From positions 263,690,392 through 263,754,391 of the forward strand of contig NC_090323.1 in NCBI RefSeq assembly GCF_040869045.1: a DNA stretch of 64,000 nt, written 5' to 3'. The stretch comes from Eurosta solidaginis (taxonomy: Eukaryota; Arthropoda; Insecta; Diptera; Tephritidae). Below are positions 42,676 to 54,137 of the stretch, one piece after another. The notes below the pieces were generated by a model. The model did not search any database. It was not told the origin of the DNA and was given only the letters and a program-made list of their open reading frames with translations. A program made the translations under genes and the position numbers. Every line of letters begins with the position of its first letter. The stretch's first letter is position 1.

Positions 42676-45115
42676 TAAAGAAGGTTAAGTTCGGGTGTAA
42701 CCGAACATTACATACTCAGTTGAGGGATATGATGACAACATAAGGGAAAATAACCATGTAGGAAAATGAACCGAGGGAAACCATGGAATGTGTTTGTATG
42801 ACATGTCTATCGAATGAAGGGCACTAAAGAGTATTTTATGAGGGAGTGGGCCATAGTTCTATAGGTGGACGCCATTTAGGGATATCGCCATAAAGGTGGA
42901 TCATGGTTGACTCTAGAATTTGTTTGCACGATATGGGTATCAAATGAAAGGTGTTAATGAGTATTTTAAAAGGGAGTAATCCTTAGTTCCATAGGTGGAC
43001 GCCGTTTCGAGATATCGCCATAAAGGTGGACCACGGGTGACCCTAGAATTTGTTTGTACGATATAGGTATCAAATTAAAGGTATTAATGAGGGTTTTAAA
43101 AGGGGGTGGTGGTAGTTGTATAGGTGGTCGGCTTTTCAGAGATATCGCCATAAAGGTGGACCAGGGGTGACTCTAGAATGCGTTTGTACAATATGGGTAT
43201 CAAACGAAAGGTGTTAATGAGTATTTTAAAAGAGAGTGGGCCTTAGTTCTATAGGTGGAAGTCGTTTCGAAATATCGCCATAAAGGTGGACCAAGGGTGA
43301 CTCTAGAGTGTGTTTGTACGATATGGGTAAAAAATTAAAGGTATTAATGAGGGTTTTAAAGGGGAGCGGTGGTAGTTGTATAGGTGGTCGCCTTTTCAGA
43401 GATATCGCCATAAGGGTGGACCAGGGGTGACTCTAGAATGCGTTTGTACAATATGGGTATCAAACGAAAGGTGTTAATGAGTATTTTTAAAGGGAGTGGG
43501 CCTTAGTTCTATAGGTGGAAGCTGTTTCGAGATATCGCCATAAAGGTGGACCAGAGGTGACTGTAGAATGTGTTTGTACGATATGGGTTACAAATGAAAG
43601 GTTTTAATGAGTATTTTAAAAGGGCGTGGAGCTTAGTTCTATAGGTGGACGCCTTTTCGAGGTATCTCCATAAAGGTGAACCAGTGGTGACTCTAGAATG
43701 TGTCTGTACGATATTGGCATCAAATTAAAGGTATTAATGAGAGTTTTAAAAGGGAGTGGTGGTAGTTGTATATGTGAAGGCGTTTTCCAGATTTCGACTA
43801 AAATGTGGACCAGGGTGACCCAGAACATCATCTGTTGGATACCGCTAATTTATTTATATATGTAATACCTGCCAAGATTTCAAGGGTTTTTTTATTTCGC
43901 ACTGCAGAACTTTTTCAATTTCTTCTACTTAATATGGTAGGTGTCACACCCATTTTACAAAGTTTTTTCTAAAGTTATATTTCGCGTCCATAAGCCAATC
44001 CAATTAGTATATTTCATCCCTTTTTTCGTATTTGGTATAGAATTATGGCATTTTTTTCATTTTTCGTAATTTTCGATATCGAAAAAGTGGGCGTGGTCAT
44101 AGTCGGATTTCGTTCATTTTTTATACCACGATAAAGTGAGTTCAGATAAGTACGTGAACTAAGTTCAGTAAAGATGTGTCGATTTTTGCTCAAGTTATCG
44201 TGTCAGCGACCGAGCGGAAGGACAGACGGACGACTGTGTATAAAAACTGGGCGGGGCTTCAACCGATTTCGCCCATTTTCACAGAAAACAGTTAGCGTCA
44301 TAAAAGCTATGCCCCTAGCAAATTTCAAAAGGATTGGTAAATTTTTGTTCGACTTATGGCATTAAAAGTATCCAAGACAAATTAAATGAAAAAGGGCGGA
44401 GGCACGCCCATTTTGAAATTTTCTTTTATTTTTGTATTTTGTTGCACCATATCATTACTGGAGTTGAATTTTGACATAATTTACTTATATACTGTAAAGA
44501 TATTAATTTTTTTGTTAAAATTTTACTTTAAAAAAATTTTTTTTAAAAATGGGCGTGGTCCTTCTCCGATTTTGCTAATTTTTGTTAAGCGTACATATAG
44601 TAATAGAAGTAACGTTCCTGCCAAACTTCATCATGATATCTTCAACGACTGCCAAATTACAGCTTGCAAAACTTTGAAATTACCTTCTTTTAAAAGTAGG
44701 CGGTGCCACGCCCATTGTCAAAAATTTTACTAATTTCCTATTCTGCGTCATGAGTTCAACCCATCTACCAAGTTTCATCGCTTTATCTGTCTTTGGTAAT
44801 GAATTATCGCACTTTTCGGTTTTTCGAAATTTTCGATATCGAAAAAGTGGGCGTGGTTATAGTCCGATATCGTTCATTTAAAATAGCGATCTGAGATGAG
44901 TGCTCAGGAACCTACATACCAAATTTCATCAAGATACCTCAAAATTTACTCAAGTTATCGTGTTAACGGACGGACGGACGGACATGGCTCAATCAAATTT
45001 TTTTTCGATCCTGATGAATTTGATATATGGAAGTCTATATCTATCTCGATTCCTTTATACCTGTACAACCAACCGTTATCCAATCAGACTTGAGCAGAGC
45101 ACACAGAGTATAATA
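42676..45115 (+). repeat. Long non-coding repeat, copy B
   Basis: It begins near the hairpin GTTCGG-gtgtaa-CCGAAC (42689-42706) and 'acattacatactcagttga', runs through about eight 130-bp minisatellite units (42846-43830), then the stretch with 'gggcgtggtcatagtcggat', 'accgagcggaaggacagacg' and 'gggcgtggttatagtccgat', and ends 'tgagcagagcacacagagtat'. It is the reverse complement of copy A over its shared length and uninterrupted, so it shows the full unit of about 2.4 kb. No protein is encoded; the short frames inside are products of repetition. Confidence 0.82.
42846..43830. repeat. 130-bp minisatellite of copy B, about 8 units
   Basis: Units carry 'tagttctataggtggacg', 'gatatcgccataaaggtgga' and 'gtatcaaatgaaaggtgtta', the reverse complements of the copy-A units. 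Confidence 0.9.
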
Positions 45116-45429
45116 AAGCCATCGGAATTGCGAGCAGCAGAGTACAACTTTCAAACAGCAATTATGGTTGCGATGCATGAGAAGTTGGAAAAAACGCGTT
45201 CCCAAGCCAGCCACACTAAAAATTGGTTTTAAGGTTTCAAGGCAACAAGTGTATTCTTTTCAATCAGCAAAAGAGAGTGATAAGTGTCAAAATTGTTACA
45301 ATGATTATTAAAATCCTCGCACAAATAACGGAAAGGTTCATGCATTTCAAAATTTGACCTGCATGTGCTTAAAAGAAGTGGCTGAAAATGCCTCGAAGGT
45401 CTGAAAGGCCTGAAAGGAATGTGAGACAT

Positions 45430-45640
45430 AATTTATAATTTCAAAAATCGATGTTTCCGATAGCTTTTCGAACGCAAATCGATGACGTTTTGATAACAAA
45501 TTGCTAGCACTCCGATAAAAAATCGATAACTTTTCAAAAAATATCGATAATTCTTCGAAATCGATAACTTTTTAATAACGAAACGATAGTTTTTTTTAAC
45601 TTTGAATGATGAGTTATCCATCCAATACCCTTCGATAAAT
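45430..45640. repeat. Degenerate AAATCGATAAC repeat
   Basis: Words such as 'aatcgat', 'cgataac' and 'tcgataa' recur every 15-30 bp. Same vocabulary as 23080-23600 in the opposite orientation. Confidence 0.6.
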
Positions 45641-45648
45641 AATCGAGG

Positions 45649-46404
45649 TAATGTGTGGAAGATAATATATGCGAAGAAGGCAATTGGGAAAAACTTTACA
45701 ACAACTAAGGCATGAAGTAGCTGAATGCGTTTATAACCATTTCAACTATCATAGGAGTGCGGGTTCGACTCCCACTCCCGGGAGAAAATGCTTTGAAGAG
45801 ATTTACATGGTATAATCGAAACAGCTGTCGCCTTGTCCGTCCTGATGTCACGTTGTTTAAATTTTTCCCAAATTATTAAATAAATTATAAAATTTAAAAT
45901 TGCTTGAAATAAATGTTTTCATACATTTAAAGCGATACGGGCAATCCCCGGTTAACTCATATAAGTAGACAGCATTTGGTTAATTCGTTGTAGTTCTATA
46001 AATAGAACAAAAACAACAACAAATACCAAGTTTCTCTGAAAACCGCCTTAAAAACAGGCATAACTTCAACACATAACTACATACGAATTATGTAATGTGT
46101 GGAAGATAATATATGCGAAGAAGGCAATTGGGAAAAACTTTACAACCACTAAGGCATGACGTAGCTGAATGCGTTTATAACCATTTCAACTATCGTAGGA
46201 GTGCGGGTTCGACTCCCACTCCCGGGAAAAAGGGCTTTGAAGAGATCTACAAGGTATAATCGAAATAGCTGTCGCCTTGTCCGTCCTGATGCACCGTTGT
46301 TTAAATTTTTTCCAAATTATTAAATAAATTATAAAATTAAAAATTGCTTGAAATAAATGTTTTCATACATTTAAAGCGATACGGGTAATCCCCGGTTAAC
46401 TCAT
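45649..46404 (+). mobile_element. Dimeric tRNA-derived SINE with one 14-bp target duplication
   Basis: Two near-identical units of about 313 bp (45651-45964, 46095-46408) each contain an A-box-like 'tagctgaatgcg' and a perfect B box in 'gcgggttcgactcccactcccggg'. They are separated by a 130-bp linker with 'aacaaaaacaacaacaaatacc'. The 14-mer 'ataaataatcgagg' occurs at 45635-45648 and again at 46405-46418, flanking the pair as a whole. Long target duplications are usual for LINE-mobilised SINEs. Confidence 0.8.
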
Positions 46405-46418
46405 ATAAATAATCGAGG

Positions 46419-47036
46419 ACGTTTTATTAACAAATCAATGTCATCCCTAGAAGTTAATCACACGATTTCTACATATATGTCGCTGCGATTTGCTGTAATA
46501 TTTCCATCGCTGTAAGAAAATCACAGGTGAATGAATATATTCGAATCCCAGTCCACACTCTATTAAATTTTTCTTAGAATTTGAATAATGGTGTTCTCTG
46601 GAGTAGTAGCATACTCTTTAACCAACAACAAATATTTATTAGCAATCCCAATAAAGAAGTCTTTAAAAAATACACAAAGTTTCGATTCCGATTCCGCACA
46701 CGGCTTTGATATTTTGGTTTAAGGATAAATAAGTTGGGATGGTTGCGGCAAAATGTCTGGTTCTGGCTCTGATTTCAGCAGCTTTTATAGTTTTTGACCC
46801 GATTTCAGTTTTAGCTCCCATTTGTTTTTCGTATGATGTTCCAGTTTAAGTTCCACCTACGATTTCAGTTTTAATCTCAGTTTCTTTGTTTTTCGGTATT
46901 CGGTTTGATTTCAGTTCCGCCTTAGTGCGTCCACAGCATCCGCCTTACACGGTAATTATCCCCCAAAAACAGGGGCGAAAACTGTTATTCCTTTTTTAAT
47001 ATAATTCCTTGCAAAACTATTCATTTTGGACTTTTA
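46419..47036. repeat. Spacer with degenerate TTTCAGTTTT/GATTCCGATT repeat
   Basis: From about 46680 to 46930 pyrimidine-rich words (gatttcag, ttttagctcc, agttcc, ttccagttt) recur; this is the reverse complement style of 17880-18290. No gene is seen. Confidence 0.5.
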
Positions 47037-47040
47037 ATAT

Positions 47041-47592
47041 TGTGACGAATATTAGTGACACTAAGTGATACTCACATTAATAGTCTGATGCTAAGTAAAT
47101 GAAGTCACAACAACAATAAAGCAGACAGTCACTTGTATCTACATAAACGAATCAATCATTATGTCTACACATATGTACGTACACGCAGCGGAGAAGCAAC
47201 GCACAACCACATGCATATATCTGAGATACTCCCGAAAGTATGCAATAATTGTGCAAGTATCACTCACATATACACGCGCATATGAGAAGCTATAAACGTA
47301 GTTATAGCTAATAATTTTATAGCTGCTAACTAACTAGTAAATTCTGGAATAGAACCGCCTAGAAATATGCAACGAGGAAACCAGACAGTATAAAAGGCAG
47401 CAACAGTAGAGGCACAACAATCAGTTTTGATTAAGCACGCTACATGTCGAGCAATAGAAGTGTTATTTTGAAAGTAGTCTAATAACGACCATTTTGCATT
47501 ATCGAATATTGCAGTTATTTTATTCAACAGTTTAGTGATTCTAGCGTTAGCAGAAGGTTGCAAATAAGCGGAATTGCAGTAAATTCGTTACA
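47041..47592 (+). mobile_element. Solo LTR related to the Gag-PR family
   Basis: 552 bp beginning TGTGACGAATATTAG and ending TTCGTTACA, flanked by ATAT on both sides (47037-47040, 47593-47596). Shared landmarks with the 671-bp LTRs include 'tctacataaacgaatcaat', 'tctacacatatgtac', 'tattcaacagttta' and the ends. It is clearly diverged and shorter. A solo LTR arises when the two LTRs of an insertion recombine and the inside is lost. Confidence 0.85.
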
Positions 47593-47614
47593 ATATATTT
47601 GGTTCAAGATAAAA

Positions 47615-47785
47615 ATTATTTTCAGATTTTTATTACCTGAGTCCGATAGAACTAGTTAAACTAGGACTTTTAAAAATAAAAGTACGAAATAAAAGTAATA
47701 AAAGTATTTCCGGACTTTTATTTTTAAAACTCCAAGTTTAACTAGTTCTATCGGACTCAAAAAATAAAAATACAGATTTTACTAT
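47615..47785. repeat. Long hairpin (45-bp arms, short loop)
   Basis: The arm 'gagtccgatagaactagtta...' (47639-47683) pairs with '...taactagttctatcggactc' (47714-47758) with few mismatches; the loop is about 30 nt. Weaker pairing extends the stem outward on both sides. No coding content. Could be a tiny foldback element. Confidence 0.75.
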
Positions 47786-49430
47786 GTATATACTATACTA
47801 TATGTGGACTATTATGGAAAAAGTTCGAAAAATAAAAAGGATGCATGATTCGACATGATATTGCTATAGGGATACCTGGAAACTCAAACATTTTCACCTA
47901 GGACAATTTTTTGACCAGGACTTTTTCGACTCCGAAAAAAAAATAATTATTATTTTCCGTCCCTGCCCGAAAACAGGACTTTTTAAACTGATACCTTACA
48001 GCAAGTAACACTTCCCAATGTGCTATCAGCATTTCATGGATTTTCGCAGTATATGAACTGCATTGTAAGTACCTAAACTCATTGCAAAAGCGTGATTTTA
48101 AACCATAAATCCAGCTTGCCAACTTGTCTATTAATTTGTATTATTTAGTGTTTAGGTTGTAGGCAAATAAAAGCTAATCTACAAAATATGCACTTAAAAC
48201 ATTAAACGATCACGATTCAAGTATTCGGTTTCATACTTTGATTCCTTGCAAAACTAAAAAGCATATTCGTACTATCTGGTACTAACCCAATTTTAGGCTA
48301 TCGCACGGTGTTGCACGCATTCTTAAGAGAGCGACACGCAGCGTGGCTAAGATAAATTGGCAGTAATCAAAAAACACGTAACATCCATGAAACGTTCAAT
48401 ACCCCCAATGGTACATGACAATGCAACCAAAACAATCCAGTGGCATATACAAAGTTACAAACACAATAACTGTACAAATGTACAGTTCGAAAGAGCTGAC
48501 TATTCTAATTGGATATATTTGAACTCAGTGGCTAATAAATCAATCAGAGAAGTCTTCTGAGTTTTGCGAATTTGTAACTGAAATTAAATTAAGAACACGA
48601 ATATAAGCAAATTTTGCATTCTCATACAAACTTGCAAAGAACAAATTAACTTGAAGTAGATATGAACAAGCCACTGTGGTTGATCTTCGTCCCAAGTCAG
48701 GGATTTATGCTTTGTGTTTATATTAATATTTACATACGTATATATCTTTGCACAGATTTATTGTTTCTCTGGCGGCTGGCAACGCTTCAGTGAAATGGGG
48801 TTAATTACGAGGAGAACCACCTGCTCAAATACAATTCAACTAAATTACAAATTGTTGTTGCGAATATCTTGCCTAGTACCACATCCAGTCAACTACTTTT
48901 CATTTGCATACCCACCAAAAAAATTATGTAACACTGTACTGATATTATTGTTTGGTGGCTCAAGCATACCCTATAACTCACTCTGTCTCTGAGAGACAGA
49001 GTTATGTATATGACTGACAGTCCATGTAGAGCAAGGCTTACGTAAAAGGACAACAAGCCTTGAGTTAGATTTATTTTTATTTTTTGTTGACAACCGAGGA
49101 AAACATTTTAAGGACATGCAGCTTCTACCAAAGTTGGAATGAGAAGTAAGGGGTAATTCGGAGCCACGATGCTATTTTTGTCTCTACTCACGTCTGGGCG
49201 AGGTTTTCCAACAAAGTATTTGTGCGGGCCGACGCACTAATAGTTAAAACGGCCAACCTGGAAAACGGCCCGTTTAAACCACAGTTAACCATACCACTTT
49301 GGCCGCTTAAGCTGAGCTGAGCAGCAAATTTGTATGTTATCGAACAAAGTGGCAAAGTTAAACTCTAGTCAACTATAACTGGAGTTTAAACTCGCACTAA
49401 AAAACCGGGAATTAATGAGAAATTAAAAAA
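47786..49430. other. No gene seen; short perfect hairpin at 48980-49002
   Basis: ACTCTGTCTC-tga-GAGACAGAGT forms a 10-bp perfect stem. Frames 48357-48560 and 48714-48992 show no domain. Confidence 0.4.
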
Positions 49431-50580
49431 GGTATACCATGACTGTCCCCGCGATACCGTCAAAGTAATGCTTGGATTCTTCAACTCCAGGATCGGAAAG
49501 GAGGGGGTCTTTTGTTATACACTTGGAGAGTTCAGCCTACGTAACACAACATTTCCAACGTGTTAGCTTTTATTGACTTCGCTGTAGCTCGAAAGATGGT
49601 AATCAACAGTATTAGCTTCCAGCATAGAAAGATAGCACCAATGTTACTAATGTGCGCATGCTACGAAGTCTGAAAATTGACTCGGATCAATATCTTCTGA
49701 CAGCCAAGTTACGTACACGTCTCAGTGCCCAAGAATAGTTTTCTGTCGAGAAGCTCATCAGACTGCTGCTCTAGTTGGCTCTAAACCCTACTCACTCATA
49801 ATAATATTTGGCCTGCGAATGTAACCCAGGAGTATAAGAAATTACTGCGTGCCACTTCTTTGGACACCAAATATATGCAGAACTGAAGAACACCTAGTAA
49901 GATAGGAAAACTTCGCAGCAGAGGGTGGCATATCGAAGCGTTATAGTATATGAGTGATAAGAAAGGCCAACTCAGAAGAAAGAAACGTGAGGTCAGATGG
50001 TGTTAACTCTATCAAAAAATCTGGCGGATGATAGAAAATTTCAAGATCGGATCGATAAAGCCCCAATGAAAATTGATAGATGAGCGTTAGTTAACCCAAT
50101 CATTTAGACAGATCTTCTGCCATCCACTTCCGGCCAAAACGATCTATGTACCCTGCAAAAGGTAGTGTCCGCCGAGCGACCTTAACTGACTTACAGAGTG
50201 TACTTGAGAGAGCCCTCATTGCTAAATAGCGGGAACATGACAAGCTCCATACCCCAATAACTGACGGCGTAGTTTACGTTCCGGCACACGACTGTTCCGA
50301 AGTGAGGTGATAATATTTCGGCAAGCTGTACGGAGAATAAGAGCTGGAAAAGAGGTCATAAACTTTAGTCTATAAAGGACTTTATCTGCCTTAGGTCAAG
50401 CATTGACGCCTTAACAATATTAGCCATGATATCAAACGAGGGATCACCCTTTCCAACAAATCGAGCCCTAATAGGAACTGTTGCCAAAAGAAGAATACAA
50501 TTTCACAGGAGGTTTTCATGACACTCCCACGTTTCTAAGGGTCAAAATCCCAAGAAAAAGTTAGTGTCGCCTCACCTCTT
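49430..50580 (+). pseudogene. Decayed non-LTR retrotransposon (endonuclease region)
   Basis: From 49441 the sequence reads 'DTVKVMLGFFNSRIGKEGVF', matching the GDFNAKIG motif region of apurinic-type endonucleases in non-LTR elements, with the Asp of GDFN lost. Further on, frames with stops give 'SYVHVSVPKNS'-like remnants corresponding to the 'KLRTRL' region. The rest to 50580 keeps a higher GC content but is full of stops. RTE- or CR1-like by motif; not functional. Confidence 0.6.
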
Positions 50581-50599
50581 GTATAATAGCAAAATATCA

Positions 50600-51350
50600 A
50601 CTTTTTTCTTTTGTTGATGAAATGCCATTTTGAGCTGAGTATGCAATTGAAAAGTAAAATTCTCTCAGGAAGAAAAAGTAATTTTTACAACTACTGGTCC
50701 ATTTTTTGGTGGGTATACGGTGGCATACGGACGTTCTATGCATATTTGTTTTTGTTATTTTAGTTTATTGCATTACGTTAATATGGGGCAATTTTGATGT
50801 TGCAACCACAGAAACCAGCATCCAAACTGTATTAACATATAATTAAGGGCCGAAATTGTGGTGAGTGGCAAAATTATGGTAAATTGAGGAGATGAACTTT
50901 CGTTCGAATGCACTTCAGCCGACTTTTGTATGCTATATGCACACAATATGCATATATGTATGTATGTTTGTATGTTTCTATGAAATCTCAGCTATACAAA
51001 TCGAATTGAATAAGTTTGAATTTTAGTAAATTACGTATTTAAGGGCACAGCTTGAGGCGGGGATTTGATTATTTCATCAAACTGATGCTCGTCTCAGTAA
51101 GCAATCAATTTGATTTGTAAAAGCATGAATACGCAATGAGCTGAAACTATTTTACAGCAAATTAAAGCGTTAAAATAAGTTATCTACATACTGGATTGAT
51201 ATGGAGTTGAATCCAATTGAGCGCATATAATGAAAGTCATAAAAAAGCTCTAAGAACTGGTGGTCTGGACGTGCATTGATGGCAATTGAAATATTCGCAG
51301 AAAAAATTGGTAATATTATTATTATAAGTCATCAGCATCATTAATTGTCA
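50600..51350. other. No gene seen
   Basis: AT-rich spacer with microsatellite-like 'catatatgtatgtatgtttgtatg' (50950-50975). Confidence 0.4.
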
Positions 51351-51360
51351 CCTAACCGCC

Positions 51361-51612
51361 TTAGCAAGTTTGGTCGTTTCTTAATAAGCCACGCCAGCTA
51401 TCCCTGTTTCTCGATAACTGCCGCCAATTGAGAGCACCAAGGGAGATAAAGTCTCCCTCCACCTGTTTCTCCCAACTCAGTGGAGGTGCCCCCTTCCTCT
51501 GCTTCCAAACTGCGGTGTCGACTGAAATACCTTCTTCGTCGGAGCATCTTCGTCCATTCGAATAACCTGTCCTAGCTAAGCCCTTGGGTTGCATTCGCTG
51601 CATTATCATCAT
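51361..51612 (-). pseudogene. C-terminal tail of a non-LTR reverse transcriptase
   Basis: The minus-strand frame ends with 'LSWEKQVEGDFISLGALNWR' and 'NRDSWRGLLRNDQT', which resembles the extreme C-terminus of RTE-like non-LTR elements (x-LG-x-NW-x-x-x-A-x-DR-x-x-WR). The frame upstream is short and unlike an RT active region. A relic, not a gene. Confidence 0.5.
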
Positions 51613-51830
51613 ATTTGCGTAGAGTTCAAACAGCTCATCATTATACCTTAGGTACTATTCGTCAACATAAGGGACATGACCGTTAATATAAATCTAAATC
51701 TAGAAAGTCCATAAATAAAAATGTTTCGCTCAAATAAAGAAAGTTCTAATGGCACATTGATATATAAAAAAGGCCTTAGAAGTGAATTCAAAAGCGTCGG
51801 TATTTTAAAAGTTATTATGTTGGTATAAAA

Positions 51831-52166
51831 CAAGGTGAATTCAGCACAAGGAGGTGTAATCCCATCAGCTGATTGCTTCTTCCTAATAATTTCAAAGCAA
51901 CACCTTGGCTCAGCAAGATATCTGTTATTCCAAGGCGAATTCAGTAGCAGGTGTTGTTATCCCAACAGATGATTGCTTCTTCTTGATTATTTTCTATACA
52001 GCGCCTTAATCGAAATCAATGAACATTTTCTTACGACTTGACATTTTTCTGCACGGCGAATTGATTGAATTCGCTTTACCACCACCTGGTATAGATTCGC
52101 CTTGAGTTAATCGAAATCAATGAAAATTTTCTTTTGACTTGATATTCTTCTGCACGCCGAATTGAG
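51831..52166 (+). mobile_element. MITE interrupted by another copy of itself (left part)
   Basis: The outer copy starts CAAGGTGAATTCAGC at 51831 and follows the 14976 MITE sequence ('cccatcagctgattgcttctt'). At 51931 a second complete copy begins (CAAGGCGAATTC) and ends GATTCGCCTTG at 52104; the outer copy then resumes with 'agttaatcgaaatcaatgaa'. Imperfect 8-mers 'tgttattc' and 'agttaatc' are what is left of the inner target duplication. The outer copy is broken again at 52167 by the BEL element and ends near 59730. Confidence 0.8.
51931..52104 (+). mobile_element. Inner hAT-like MITE copy
   Basis: 174 bp, with ends CAAGGCGAATTC and GATTCGCCTTG, inserted in the outer copy of the same family; closely related to 14976-15167. 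Confidence 0.85.
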
Positions 52167-52168
52167 TT

Positions 52169-52474
52169 TGTTTGCGTCCGTTGTCTATCGATATACGAAG
52201 TATTCACAAAATTTGATGGTCTGCTATTGTTCTATTTAATTCACTAGTTTGTATCCATTTTTATACCTAAGCTTTAGATATACTACATAAAATTATAATC
52301 CTGAAAATGTACATTATCAATACAACCCTGTAAAATGCAACTATGTAAACAAGGAGAAAGAAACTAATAAAATTTGGCTTGTCTAGACAGTCTTCAACCG
52401 ACAATTGAATTGCGCAGTTCACATTTTTATTATACAGTCCACAAACTTTAATAGTTCACTATTGCATATGAACA
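52169..52474 (+). repeat. 5' LTR of BEL/Pao element
   Basis: Starts TGTTTGCGTCCGTTGTCTAT and ends GCATATGAACA. Confidence 0.96.
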
Positions 52475-52481
52475 TAAAATT

Positions 52482-52497
52482 TGGTCCATCGAGCCGA
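52482..52497 (+). promoter_or_regulatory. Primer-binding site, tRNA-Tyr-like
   Basis: TGGTCCATCGAGCCGA lies seven bases after the LTR. The complement of the Drosophila tRNA-Tyr 3' end, as I remember it, is TGGTCCTTCGAGCCGG, giving two mismatches in sixteen. Confidence 0.6.
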
Positions 52498-54137
52498 ATG
52501 TCGGTCGAAAATTTAGCAAAATCAGTGCCAATTATTGTATAACAATTTAGTGCAGTGAATTTACAAACATATTCAAAGCATTGAATGGAATTTGCAAGAA
52601 AATTTGCAGAATATACATTGGTTAAACAAGATTAGACGTTTATATGAATAATGTATTGAGTGCATAAAAATGCATGTATGTACAGTCCTATCTAAGTGAT
52701 TTAATTTACATATGTACATATTGGTGGAAAATACATATAACGTGAAATAGAAAAAAAAAGCCAATTTGCGGCAGAAACAGCGTTGAAGCGAAGTTAAACG
52801 TGCATAAACAGAAAGGGACATAGGTACATACACGTGAAGCGAAAGTGGATAGTGCATAAAGATTTACGTGCCTTGAAAAGTTTGAAATACCAACTGCAGC
52901 AGTGGATATAATTCAATAAGTGGTTCTAAATAAAGGCCTAGTCGTCACGTAAAGAGGAAGCAGCATCAATGAACAAGTCGGAACATGCCAGCAGAGTACT
53001 CCAGCAATGAACAGATGATACATACATACACAAAGGGTCGCCTTATCATACAGAGGCTTGTGGAGTTATAACATTAATGTATGTAAGTAGGATACAATAA
53101 GTAATTCTGGAAATTAAGTTAAATGTCATTGCATGAGGAATTTAAAATATTGTACAAAAAGAAAAAAAAACTACATATTTAACAGTCGTATTCAGAACTT
53201 AACATAAATAGATTCGATACATAACAGTCGTTAGAGTAAGATTCGGTGTAAACATTTCAAATCAAAACGTAACGTACGTTTAGCTATAAAGCATTCAGAG
53301 AAACGATATTGTGAGACAGAAGCATATCGTAAATATTTCATGAAACATAGTTAGCAGTTGAGTTGAGTAACATAACATATTCAGTAGAGTCAGGAGTCAA
53401 TGGAAACATTTCAAAATTGAAAACGGAACGCACAAAAGTCTGTAAACTTAACATTGAGAGTCAGAGAGACAACATTTGAGATAGAAGCATAACATACATT
53501 TTTGAGTTGAGTAGCATATCATATTCAGTAGATTCATAGAAACATTGCAAATTGAAAACAGAACGCACAAAAGTCGTTAAACCTAACATTGAGTCAGAGA
53601 GACAACATTTTGAGATAGAAGCATAACATACATTTTGAGTCGAGTAGCATATCATATTCAGTAGAGTCATAGAAACATTGCAAATTGAAACCAGAACGCA
53701 CAAAAGTCGTTAAACCTAACATTGAGTCAGAGAGACAACATTTTGAGATAGAAGCATAACATATTCGGTACATCAGTACATTTCAAATCAGAACTGGTTG
53801 AGTATAACATTCATACATGTAAGATGTCTACAATAAGTCTTTCTTGAATTCAGTTCAAATATGTTATTCAATTAGTAGCATAAAACATTGTATCAAAAAA
53901 AAAAAAAAAAAAACGTATTGAGAGAGAAGCATCAGTCATTATAGTCATTTGGGACATTAGTACATTTCAAGTTAGAATCGCAACATATATATATATGTAT
54001 GTTTCTAGGCATAAGAGTGAAAAATTGTAGTAGAGCATATATGAAATCATATGACAATAAATGTAAACAATAATAAGTCAAGTACTAAAGGGACAAAAAT
54101 TTAAATAAACAAAAAGGCTACTAGTTATTTATAGACA
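52498..54137 (+). other. BEL/Pao 5' leader with 132-bp tandem repeats
   Basis: Non-coding leader of 1.6 kb. Between about 53396 and 53800 three units of about 132 bp recur ('aacgcacaaaagtc.gt', 'cattgagtcagagagacaac', 'gatagaagcataacata', 'gagtagcatatcatattcag'). Looser echoes (agaagcat, acatttcaaatc) continue on both sides. It probably holds packaging signals, but this is inference. Confidence 0.75.

Noticed and set aside
45740..45790. Functional tRNA gene with 'ggttcgactcc' B box
   Set aside because: No cloverleaf acceptor stem could be drawn, and the sequence recurs as a SINE unit at 46.1 kb.
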